Positions 7,756-16,236 of a stretch of DNA of 64,000 nt are shown one piece after another (positions within the stretch are counted from its first letter, which is position 1; every line of letters starts with the position of its first letter). This stretch comes from Gp6-AA40 sp036407095. Lineage in GTDB: Bacteria; Acidobacteriota; Vicinamibacteria; Vicinamibacterales; UBA2999. The notes under the pieces are model-generated. The model ran no database searches. It was not told the origin of the DNA and was given only the letters and a program-made list of their open reading frames with translations. Location: the NCBI GenBank assembly GCA_036407095.1, contig DASWZV010000031.1, forward strand, positions 30,951-94,950. The letters are read 5' to 3'. A program made the translations under genes and the position numbers.

Positions 7756-8820
7756 ATGATGTCGCGAATACGCTGCCCCAGTCTCCCGGCAATAGTCCTT
7801 CTCGTTGCGGCGTGCAGCAACCCGTCGCAGCCACAGGGCGGGCAACAGGCTCAGGCGCCCACCGGGTCGCGCGCCGGCCAAATCAACGGGGCGGGTGCGA
7901 CCTTTCCCAATCCGATCTATTCGAAGTGGTTCTCCGAGTACACCGTGCTCCATCCGGACGTTCGCATCAACTACCAGCCGATCGGATCGGGCGGCGGGAT
8001 ACGACAGCTGACGAGCCGCACCGTGTTCTTCGGCGCGTCCGATATGCCGATGACCGACGAGCAGCTGAAAGCTGCTCCCGGTGCAATACTGCATTTTCCG
8101 ACCGTGCTCGGAGCGGTCGTTCCGGTCTACAACCTCGAAGGTTCGCCTGATCTGAAATTCACCGGACGAGTGCTCGCCGACATCTATCTCGGAAAGATCC
8201 GCAAGTGGAACGACCCCTCGATCGCGACCTTGAATGCCGGCGTCAAGCTGCCGGCGACCGACATCACGGTGGTGCATCGATCTGAATCCTCAGGCACAAC
8301 GTTCATCTTCGTCGACTATCTCGCGAAGGTCTTGCCGGAGTTTCAGAAGACCGTCGGCGTGAATTCAGCGGTCAACTGGCCCGTGGGAATTGGCGGCAAA
8401 GGCAACGAAGGCGTTTCGGGTCTGGTCACGCAGACACCCGGCTCGATCGGGTACGTGGAGTTGATCTACGCGCTGCAGAACAAGATCAGTTTCGGCGCCG
8501 TGCAGAACGCCGCCGGCGAGTTCGTCAAAGGATCCCCGGCCTCGGTGACGAAGGCGGCCGAAGGCGCGATGGTGCCGGACGATTTCCGCGTCTCGATTAC
8601 GAATGCTCCCGGCGCAGGCGCCTATCCGCTCTCGTCGTTCACGTGGCTGCTGCTCTACCAGGAGCCGGCAGACAAGACGCAGGGAAAGGCGATGAACGAG
8701 TTCATGAAGTGGGCGCTCACCGAAGGTCAGAAATACGCGACCGATCTCGGCTATGCGCCGCTGCCGCAGAACCTGGTCATGCGGGAGCTGATGGCGCTCG
8801 ACAAGATCACGGTGTCCTGA
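7756..8820 (+). CDS. pstS: Phosphate ABC transporter substrate-binding protein PstS
   Basis: A 354-residue periplasmic phosphate-binding lipoprotein (lipobox LLVAACS). Family signatures are clear: INGAGATFPNPIYSKW at the mature N-terminus, GSGGGIRQL, FGASDMPM, FTGRVLADIYLGKIRKWND, and HRSESSGTTFIFVDYL, which carry the phosphate-contacting Ser, Asp, Arg and Thr residues of PstS. Length fits the family. The usual partners pstC, pstA, pstB and phoU are not next to it: the following gene is on the other strand. It is therefore an orphan binding protein, or the transporter lies elsewhere. Confidence 0.95.
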   Translation: MMSRIRCPSLPAIVLLVAACSNPSQPQGGQQAQAPTGSRAGQINGAGATFPNPIYSKWFSEYTVLHPDVRINYQPIGSGGGIRQLTSRTVFFGASDMPMTDEQLKAAPGAILHFPTVLGAVVPVYNLEGSPDLKFTGRVLADIYLGKIRKWNDPSIATLNAGVKLPATDITVVHRSESSGTTFIFVDYLAKVLPEFQKTVGVNSAVNWPVGIGGKGNEGVSGLVTQTPGSIGYVELIYALQNKISFGAVQNAAGEFVKGSPASVTKAAEGAMVPDDFRVSITNAPGAGAYPLSSFTWLLLYQEPADKTQGKAMNEFMKWALTEGQKYATDLGYAPLPQNLVMRELMALDKITVS

Positions 8821-8840
8821 TCGCCGTCTCCATCGGCGTT

Positions 8841-9911
8841 CTAACGGCCCTTCTTCACCAACTCGACGCGGCGATTGCGCGCACGCCCCTGGATTGTGTC
8901 GTTCGTGTCCTTTGGCTGCGACGCGCCGTATCCGCTCGACTGAAGCCTCCTGCCGTCGACGCGGTATCGCGAGATCAGCGCTTGCGTCACGGCGGCCGCA
9001 CGGCGCTTCGAGAGCTTCAGGTTGTATGACTCACCGCCGATGTTGTCGGTGTGCCCTTCGACCGCGAGTGTCCACGATGGATTCTGCAGCAGTACTTTGG
9101 CGATGCCCGCGAGTGCTGTTTCCGACTCTGCTTTGATTCGATCGCTCCCAACCTCGAAATAGATCCCGTAGAACGTCGTGCGCCCCTCGCGCCCGAGCGC
9201 GCGCTCGATCCGCGCGGCCGCCGTCGTTCCGTCCAGCGGATACGACAGCTTGACGACTTCGAGAAACGGATTGCCGTTATAGGTTCCGCGCAGCACGAGT
9301 GGGTTGGCGACATCGTCGAGAATCCAATACTCCCGGGCACCGACGTTCGATTGCCAGCGCGCGTGTACGGCTTTCAGTTCGATCGGCTCATCGTTGACAA
9401 TGACACTCAGCGGCACCACTCCGTGCTCGATGCGCGTCAGCACACCGGACACCATGCCTGCCGCACTGGTCGTGGCGTTCAGAGTCGTCTCACCCTTCGC
9501 GTTCAGCTCGCGCAGGACGCTCGCCGATACGCCGATCGCGGTGCTGCCGGCGTGGGTTTCCGGCGTCGATGGACACGGGGCAAATTCCTGCCAGAGAGCG
9601 TGCGCATGCTCGAGATCGTCGCGCAGGACCATCCGCAGTCCCGACGATCGATGTTGACCTGATTGAGCCGCCCGATCGCGGCATGGATCCGCCTGCTCGT
9701 CGGTCGACAACGCGATCGTGACGTTCGTCGCATCGACGTGGGTCACCGTCGTGATCGCCTCGAAGTCGCCGGACGTGTTGCGGTAGGCGCGAACAATGGT
9801 CAACCCTTCGCGCAGGGGAATCTGCGTACCGCCTTGAGGAAGCGCTTGCGCGGCGAGCGAGACCGCGAGCGCCGTGCAGATCGCAAGGCCACCTGTCACT
9901 ACCCTGGTCAC
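8841..9911 (-). CDS. OmpA-family C-terminal domain protein
   Basis: 356 residues from the GTG at 9911, which follows the TGA of the upstream gene by two bases (TGAATGTG). An in-frame start at 10097 would overlap that gene by 184 bases and adds no signal peptide. The N-terminus (TRVVTGGLAICTALAVSLAAQA) is a signal peptide; residues about 250-356 form an OmpA-like peptidoglycan-binding domain, with YFEVGSDRIK, VEGHTDNIGG, NLKLSKRRAAAV and ARNRRVEL. The middle part is unrecognised. It should link the envelope to peptidoglycan. Translational coupling to the DUF3592-like gene is likely. Confidence 0.85.
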   Translation of the reverse strand: MTRVVTGGLAICTALAVSLAAQALPQGGTQIPLREGLTIVRAYRNTSGDFEAITTVTHVDATNVTIALSTDEQADPCRDRAAQSGQHRSSGLRMVLRDDLEHAHALWQEFAPCPSTPETHAGSTAIGVSASVLRELNAKGETTLNATTSAAGMVSGVLTRIEHGVVPLSVIVNDEPIELKAVHARWQSNVGAREYWILDDVANPLVLRGTYNGNPFLEVVKLSYPLDGTTAAARIERALGREGRTTFYGIYFEVGSDRIKAESETALAGIAKVLLQNPSWTLAVEGHTDNIGGESYNLKLSKRRAAAVTQALISRYRVDGRRLQSSGYGASQPKDTNDTIQGRARNRRVELVKKGR

Positions 9912-9913
9912 AT

Positions 9914-11029
9914 TCAGCTCTCTTTCTTGCCGGCAGCGGCCAGAACACGTGAGATCGCCGCGATCGGTGCGAGTCGCAGAACAAAGTGGACGAGCGGGAA
10001 CACGAGGAATGCCAGTGCTGCCCCGATACCGTAGGTGAGCACGAGGATGTAGGCCCATGCGCGCCGACCGTAATCGCGCGAGCCGACCGACATCCACGCC
10101 GCACGCGGATCGGCGAGCGGATACGTGACAGGAACAGCGGCACCTTCGCGCAACTGGGGAACGCTGCCCAGGTCAACACGATCGAGGGCGTGGACGGATT
10201 CAGCGCGAGCCGCGGGCGTGAATTCCACATCGACCATTTGAAAGGGCTGGCTGATGCCCTGACCGCCGATGCTTCCTCCATTCGGCGACCACGACGCCCA
10301 GATCTGATCGACGGTCCGGACGGAGCGCACGACGCCGGTCGCGTGGCCCTGTCGGCCGGAAGGCTGCGGTCCCGGTCGTGGCACGCGCTGATACAGCGTC
10401 GCGGTGGTCAAGGCCATTGAGAACAGCAGCACCCATCCGAAGCCCTTGCCCGGACTGCCGCGCCACATCCAGAACAGGATGGGAAACAGGAGAAATCCGA
10501 CGAGCAGCACAGACGACGCGACGGTCACGGCGACAATGACCGCGATGAGCCCGAGCGGGCGGCTGTCGCGTCGATACGCGATGAATCCGAGTACAACGGC
10601 GATGCCAATTGCGACGAGCTCCGCAACGTCGCGTGCCCATTCGGAAGGAAGCGGGACCCGTGACCACCAAGAGGACTCGGCAATCGCCGACTCCGGACCG
10701 AACACCACGCCGACGACCGGCAACCGCCGATAGAAGACGCCGACGCGCGAGCCAACGTGCAGCCGATCGTAGAGCGCGACGTCGACAGGATGGTGGCCCA
10801 TCGCCGGGTAGGACGCGTCATGCGGCTGATAGCGATAGGAAATCTCGTACACGTGACGCCACGTGTCCTGCAGTGGCATCTCGATCGCCTCGCGCTTGCC
10901 GGTCACTTCCCCGGCGACCAGGGTGCCGCCGATGTCGGGTCCCACGCGCAGTAGCAGGCCACACGCGAGCGCGGCGACGATGAGGATCACGGCGGCGACT
11001 TGTCGAAGGGAGAACCTCACTGACTTCAC
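9914..11029 (-). CDS. DUF3592-like membrane protein
   Basis: 371 residues with about five membrane segments (near residues 11-28, 140-152, 160-185, 192-215 and 340-365). Two extracytoplasmic parts of similar design end in VGSRVGVFYRR and GAAVPVTYPLADPRAAWM, the pattern of DUF3592 domains (a small beta domain ending in V-x-V-x-Y-P-DPRxA), suggesting an internal duplication. Function of the family is unknown. It directly precedes the OmpA-like gene with a two-base gap. Confidence 0.6.
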   Translation of the reverse strand: MKSVRFSLRQVAAVILIVAALACGLLLRVGPDIGGTLVAGEVTGKREAIEMPLQDTWRHVYEISYRYQPHDASYPAMGHHPVDVALYDRLHVGSRVGVFYRRLPVVGVVFGPESAIAESSWWSRVPLPSEWARDVAELVAIGIAVVLGFIAYRRDSRPLGLIAVIVAVTVASSVLLVGFLLFPILFWMWRGSPGKGFGWVLLFSMALTTATLYQRVPRPGPQPSGRQGHATGVVRSVRTVDQIWASWSPNGGSIGGQGISQPFQMVDVEFTPAARAESVHALDRVDLGSVPQLREGAAVPVTYPLADPRAAWMSVGSRDYGRRAWAYILVLTYGIGAALAFLVFPLVHFVLRLAPIAAISRVLAAAGKKES

Positions 11030-11034
11030 CTCCC

Positions 11035-11310
11035 TTGACAGAGCTTCGCCGTTGGTTCTTGCTCGGCGTGGAAGATCGGGACAATGCCCGCCTCGAGCAC
11101 GCCGTGACCCGAGATTTCCTTCGCGATTGGCGTCGCAACTATGCCCAAGCCCTGCGCGGCGCGGCGATCGCCGGGCTCGGACGACGCGACGAAGCCGTCC
11201 CGATTGTGGCCTCAGCGCATGAAGCGCTCGCCAGAAAGAAGGATGTGATTCCTGCCGAGCGGCGATTCATTTTGCAAGCCGTCGAGAGCTTGACATCGCG
11301 CCTCAGATGA
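11035..11310 (+). CDS. Possible small protein, unrecognised
   Basis: An open frame of 91 residues with a TTG start, divergent from the DUF3592-like gene and only five bases away. The composition is protein-like: a predicted helical hairpin (ALRGAAIAGLGRRDEAVPIVASAHEAL) resembles one TPR-type repeat. No ribosome binding site is visible, and it could be the tail of a lost TPR gene. Confidence 0.28.
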   Translation: MTELRRWFLLGVEDRDNARLEHAVTRDFLRDWRRNYAQALRGAAIAGLGRRDEAVPIVASAHEALARKKDVIPAERRFILQAVESLTSRLR

Positions 11311-11770
11311 GAAGGTACGCGCGCAATCTGTGACAGCTTGTCACACTTCACTCGCCCGTGCGTGACGAGTGAGGCAGAGATGCGTCCTCACGACAAGTTC
11401 GCCTCAGTGATGTGCACGCTGGCGACGTAACCACACCTGCCGGCAGGCCGAAATAACGAGATCGCTCCGCCTGGCGGACTACGTTCGCCCTCACCTGTCT
11501 GGCACGTCGCCTGCTCTCAATGCCCCTGTCGGATGTTCGCGGCGGAGTTCTGACGTCGTGACACGCGGGCTGAAGCCCGCGCTCTACGAGAGAGGCGTCG
11601 CGTGTGCTCCACCGATCAGCACTATCTGACTGGACTGCTGGCGGCGTTGCTCAGTCCGGTGACTCTTCCGGATTGACGACAGCAGCACATCACTCCCCGC
11701 GGCGACGTGTCGAGGTTCGTCTGTCACTGATCGCAGTAGGCTGGGAGCGATGTCCGGAAGATCGTGAATC
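11311..11770. other. Intergenic region with one palindrome
   Basis: No coding sequence is supported here. It includes a palindrome CGCGGGC-TGAA-GCCCGCG (11564-11581), followed by GCTCTACG, a member of the dispersed TGAA-loop family. No clear promoter for the efflux operon that starts at 11771 was found by eye. Confidence 0.5.
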
Positions 11771-12949
11771 ATGGACGAGGAAGAGTTGCGTGGCCAGGAA
11801 TTGCGTCGTCACAGCGGGAGCGCGATCGCACGACGCCGGTGGATGACAGCGGTCACGCTCGCGATCGTCCTGATCGTGATCTTTGCGAGCATCGTGGTCC
11901 GTCAGCACCGCGACGAACTTGACGCCGCCACGACCGTGCCGCGGACACAAGGGGCGGTCAGTCTCATGACCGCAACCGCCCGCACCGGGGATATCGGCGT
12001 CTACGTGGACGCCATCGGCACCGTCACTCCCATCTACACCAGCACCGTCACGAGTCAGGTCACGGGGATGATCACCGCGGTCCATTACCGTGAGTCCCAG
12101 TACGTTCACAAGGGCGATCCGCTGATCGACATCGATCCCCGGCCGTATCAGGCACAGCTCGAGCAGGCAAAAGGCCTCCTCGAGCGCGACACTCATATCC
12201 TCGAACAATCCAGGATGAACCTCGAGCGTTATCGAGACGCCTGGGCCCGGGACGCGATTGCGAGGCAGCAGCTGGACGACCAGGAGAAGTTGGTTCTGCA
12301 GAACGAAGGAACCGTCAGAAACGATCAGGGCACGGTCGACTTCAACACCACGCAGCTTGCGTACTGCCACATCACGGCACCCTTCGACGGCCGCGTCGGG
12401 CTGCGGCTGGTCGACCCCGGCAACGTCGTTCAGTCGGGCAGCGCGACGCCGCTGGTCGTGTTGACGCAGATGCAGCCGATTACGGTGATCTTCACGGTGT
12501 CGGAGGAACATCTCGGAGAGGTCCATACCGCACAGGACCGCGGTCCGCTCCGGGTCGAGGCGCTCGATCGCGCACAATCGAACACGATCGCCACCGGAAC
12601 GCTGATCGCCATCGACAACCAGATCGATACGACCACCGGCACGGTACGACTCCGGGCGCAGTTCGACAACACCCATAACGAGCTCTTCCCCAACCAGTTC
12701 GTCAACGCGCGGCTGCTCGTGCGGATCGTGCACAACGTGGTGTTGATTCCCACCTCCGCCATTCAACACAACGGCACGATGTCGTTCGTGTACGTCATCG
12801 CCGGCGATACGGCGAATATGCGGACCGTCACGCCAGGCGTGACGGAGGGTGGGGTGACGGCTGTCGAGGGTCTCGAGTCCGGCGTCGTGGTGGCCAACAG
12901 CAGTTTCGAGCGGCTCAGGGATCACGCGCAGGTCGAGGTCGCGCGGTGA
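11771..12949 (+). CDS. RND efflux periplasmic adaptor, MdtA-like
   Basis: A 392-residue membrane fusion protein: a membrane anchor (about residues 24-44), a barrel-sandwich/lipoyl half (VTSQVTGMITAVHYRESQYVHKGDPLIDIDPRPYQAQL), an alpha-helical hairpin with coiled-coil pattern (about 115-165), the second lipoyl half (ITAPFDGRVGLRLVDPGNVV), and beta-barrel and membrane-proximal domains. The adaptor bridges the inner-membrane pump to the outer-membrane channel. It is the first gene of a four-gene operon, and its stop overlaps the start of the first permease (GTGA). Confidence 0.92.
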   Translation: MDEEELRGQELRRHSGSAIARRRWMTAVTLAIVLIVIFASIVVRQHRDELDAATTVPRTQGAVSLMTATARTGDIGVYVDAIGTVTPIYTSTVTSQVTGMITAVHYRESQYVHKGDPLIDIDPRPYQAQLEQAKGLLERDTHILEQSRMNLERYRDAWARDAIARQQLDDQEKLVLQNEGTVRNDQGTVDFNTTQLAYCHITAPFDGRVGLRLVDPGNVVQSGSATPLVVLTQMQPITVIFTVSEEHLGEVHTAQDRGPLRVEALDRAQSNTIATGTLIAIDNQIDTTTGTVRLRAQFDNTHNELFPNQFVNARLLVRIVHNVVLIPTSAIQHNGTMSFVYVIAGDTANMRTVTPGVTEGGVTAVEGLESGVVVANSSFERLRDHAQVEVAR

Positions 12950-15900
12950 GCCCCTCACGAATCTTCATCGAGCGTCCGGTCGCGACTTCGTTGCTCATGG
13001 CGGCGGTGATGCTCACCGGCGCCGTCGCGTTCACGCAGCTGCCAGTGTCGGCGTTGCCCCAGGTCGACTATCCGACGATACAGGTGCTCACGTTCTATCC
13101 GGGCGCGAGCCCGGACGTCATGGCCACCACCGTCACCGCGCCGCTCGAACGTCAGTTCGGCCAGATGCCGGGACTGAACCAGATGACGTCGACGAGCGCG
13201 GGCGGCACGTCTGTGATCGTGCTCCAGTTCGCGCTCAGCCTGAATCTCGACGTCGCGGAACAGGAGGTGCAGGAGGCGATCAACGCGGCTCAGAATCTCC
13301 TGCCGTCCGACCTGCCCACTCCGCCCGTCTACAGCAAGACGAACCCCGCCGATGCGCCGATTCTGACGCTCGCGATTACGTCACCCTCGATGCCGCTCTC
13401 GCAGGTCCAGGATCTCGTCGACACGCGTCTCGCGCCGAAGCTGTCGCAATTGAGCGGTGTCGGGCTGGTCAGCATCAGCGGGGGCCAGAAGCCTGCCGTA
13501 CGGATTCAGGTCAACCCGGTTGCGCTCTCGTCGTACGGGATCACCCTCGAAGCCCTTCGCTCTGCGCTCACGCAGGCCAGCGTCAACGGTGCGAAAGGGA
13601 CGCTCGACGGCCCCCGTCAGACCTACCAAATCAACGCGAACGATCAGCTCTCCACGAGCGACGAATACCGCACTGTCGTCGTCGCCTACCGCAATGGCTC
13701 ACCGGTCCTCCTGAAGGATATCGCCACGGTCGTCGACGGTGTGGAGAACACGCGACAGGCCGCCTGGATGAATGACGCCCCCGCGATCATCGTCAATATT
13801 CAGCGGCAGCCCGGAGCGAACACCATCAGCGTGGTCGACAGCATCAAGCGGCTCCTTCCACAGCTCCAGACCACGCTTCCCGCGTCGGTTCACGTCACGA
13901 CGTTGACGGATCTCACGACCAACATCGGGGCATCCGTGCGCGACGTCGAGTTCGAGCTGATGCTGACCATCGCCCTCGTCGTGATGGTCATCTTCCTGTT
14001 CCTGCGGAGCTTCTCGGCCACGGTGATCCCGAGCGTCGCCGTGCCGCTGTCGCTCGTCGGCACCTTCGGCGCGATGTACTTGCTCGGCTACAGCCTCGAC
14101 AACCTCTCGCTCATGGCCTTGACGATCTCGACGGGCTTCGTCGTCGACGATGCCATCGTGATGATCGAGAACATTTCGCGTTACCTCGAGCAAGGGGCAT
14201 CGCCGATGCAGGCGGCGCTCGATGGCGCCGAGCAGATCGGCTTCACGATTCTCTCGCTGACGGTGTCGCTCGTCGCCGTCCTCATCCCGCTGCTCTTCAT
14301 GGGCGACGTGGTCGGCCGGCTGTTCCGGGAGTTCGCCGTGACACTCGCTGTCACGATCGTCATCTCGGCAATCGTGTCGCTGACGCTCACGCCGATGATG
14401 TGCTCACGGATCCTGCGCAGGCAACCAGAGGAACAGCAGGGTCGCCTGTTCCGCGCCTCCGAACGCGTCTTCGACCGGACGATCGCGTTCTATGGCACGA
14501 CGTTGAAGACGGTGCTCGATCACCAGACGCTGACGCTCGGTATCGCCGTCGCGACGCTGGCTGCGACGATTGCGCTCTACATCTGGATTCCCAAGGGGTT
14601 CTTTCCACTGCAGGACACCGGAGTCATTCAAGGCATCTCCCAGGCCCCCGAGCCGACCTCGTTCGAGGCGATGGTCGACAAGCAGCAGGCGCTGGCGAAA
14701 GTGATCCTTCAGGATCCGGCGGTCGAGAGCCTCTCCTCCTTCATCGGCGCCGACGGTGTCAATACGACGCTGAACAGCGGCCGCCTGTCGATCAACTTGA
14801 AGGACCTGTCAGAGCGCGATCTCAGGGCGTCCGACGTGATTCGACGGCTGCAATCGAAGCTGCGCGACGTGCCGGGCATCAGGCTCTACATGCAGCCTGT
14901 GCAGAACATCACGGTCGACGATCGCGTCAGCCGGACGCAATACCAGTACACGCTCGAGGACCCGGACGCGGGAGAACTGGCGGTCTGGGCAAAGGCGCTC
15001 GTCGACAGATTGAAAGCGCTGCCAGGTCTCGAAGATGTCGCCACCGATCAACAGACCGGCGGCCGTGCCGTCTCGCTCACGATCGATCGCGTGACCGCCT
15101 CGCGTCTTGGCATCGCCACGGCGACGATCGACAACACGCTCTACGACGCGTTCGGCCAGCGCCAGATCAACACGATGTACACCCAGCTGAACCAGTACCA
15201 CGTCGTGCTCGAGGCGCAGGACCAGTTCCGGACCGATCCGGGCAGTCTCTCCAACATCTACATTCAGGCCGGTACGTCGACCAACACTGCGTCGAGCAAC
15301 ACCGCGCTGTTGCCTGCCGGCCCCGCGGCTACCGGCTCGACATCAGCGGGCTCCAGTGCACCGACCGCGTCGACGCTCTACGCACCTTCAGCCAACGTGC
15401 TCGCCGCACACGCGAACGCCCTGCGCTCCTCTCCAGGCACAACGCCTGCGACGCCGCCCCTGAATTCGGCGCCGAGCTCGGCGAGCGGCAATCCCGTCCC
15501 GCTCAGCACGTTCACACGCGTCGAGCGCACGATGTCGCCGCTCTCGATCACCCGGCAGGGCCAGTTCCCCGCCGTCACGATCTCGTTCAACCTCGCGCCG
15601 TCGACGTCGCTTGGCGAGGCGATCACGCAAATCGAGCGTACCGTCGCCGACCTTCACCTGCCGCCGACAATCCAGAGTGATTTTCAAGGCACCGCTGCAG
15701 CCTTCACCAACTCGCTGTCCAACCAGGTATTCCTGATTCTCGCCGCGCTGGTAACGGTGTACATCGTGCTGGGCGTCCTCTACGAAAGCTTCATCCATCC
15801 GATCACGATCCTCTCCACCCTCCCGTCGGCCGGGGTCGGAGCGCTGCTCGCGCTGATGCTCTTCGGTGAGGACCTGAACGTGGTCGCCATCATCGGCATC

Positions 15901-16236
15901 ATTCTGCTGATCGGTATCGTGAAGAAGAACGGGATCATGATGGTCGACTTCGCACTCGAGGCGGAGCGCCGCCGCGGCATGAGCCCGCGCGATGCGATCT
16001 ACGAGGCCAGTCTGCTCCGCTTCCGGCCCATCATGATGACGACGATGGCGGCACTGCTCGCCGGCCTTCCGCTCGCCCTCGGCACCGGATTCGGTTCCGA
16101 GCTGCGGCGGCCGCTCGGCATCGCGATCGTCGGCGGCCTGCTCGTGAGTCAGGTCCTCACGCTCTACACGACACCGGTCATCTACGTGTTCTTCGATCGG
16201 CTCGGCCATCGCGTCGGCCGTCGTTCAGCCCCATGA
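12946..16236 (+). CDS. RND multidrug efflux permease (MdtB-like), with a low-complexity insert
   Basis: A 1096-residue HAE1-type RND pump with GTG start. It opens with IFIERPVATSLLMAAVML, and the proton-relay pair Asp401-Asp402 lies in GFVVDDAIV, with the matching Lys in GIVKKNGIMMVDFA. It should export lipophilic compounds using the proton gradient. It is about 70 residues longer than the partner at 16233: residues about 772-848 are a Ser/Thr/Ala/Pro-rich stretch between conserved blocks IYIQAG and GNPVPLSTF, in the periplasmic part before the late transmembrane half. MdtB and MdtC form a mixed trimer in Escherichia coli, and two adjacent, distinct permeases suggest the same here. Confidence 0.94.
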   Translation: MSPSRIFIERPVATSLLMAAVMLTGAVAFTQLPVSALPQVDYPTIQVLTFYPGASPDVMATTVTAPLERQFGQMPGLNQMTSTSAGGTSVIVLQFALSLNLDVAEQEVQEAINAAQNLLPSDLPTPPVYSKTNPADAPILTLAITSPSMPLSQVQDLVDTRLAPKLSQLSGVGLVSISGGQKPAVRIQVNPVALSSYGITLEALRSALTQASVNGAKGTLDGPRQTYQINANDQLSTSDEYRTVVVAYRNGSPVLLKDIATVVDGVENTRQAAWMNDAPAIIVNIQRQPGANTISVVDSIKRLLPQLQTTLPASVHVTTLTDLTTNIGASVRDVEFELMLTIALVVMVIFLFLRSFSATVIPSVAVPLSLVGTFGAMYLLGYSLDNLSLMALTISTGFVVDDAIVMIENISRYLEQGASPMQAALDGAEQIGFTILSLTVSLVAVLIPLLFMGDVVGRLFREFAVTLAVTIVISAIVSLTLTPMMCSRILRRQPEEQQGRLFRASERVFDRTIAFYGTTLKTVLDHQTLTLGIAVATLAATIALYIWIPKGFFPLQDTGVIQGISQAPEPTSFEAMVDKQQALAKVILQDPAVESLSSFIGADGVNTTLNSGRLSINLKDLSERDLRASDVIRRLQSKLRDVPGIRLYMQPVQNITVDDRVSRTQYQYTLEDPDAGELAVWAKALVDRLKALPGLEDVATDQQTGGRAVSLTIDRVTASRLGIATATIDNTLYDAFGQRQINTMYTQLNQYHVVLEAQDQFRTDPGSLSNIYIQAGTSTNTASSNTALLPAGPAATGSTSAGSSAPTASTLYAPSANVLAAHANALRSSPGTTPATPPLNSAPSSASGNPVPLSTFTRVERTMSPLSITRQGQFPAVTISFNLAPSTSLGEAITQIERTVADLHLPPTIQSDFQGTAAAFTNSLSNQVFLILAALVTVYIVLGVLYESFIHPITILSTLPSAGVGALLALMLFGEDLNVVAIIGIILLIGIVKKNGIMMVDFALEAERRRGMSPRDAIYEASLLRFRPIMMTTMAALLAGLPLALGTGFGSELRRPLGIAIVGGLLVSQVLTLYTTPVIYVFFDRLGHRVGRRSAP

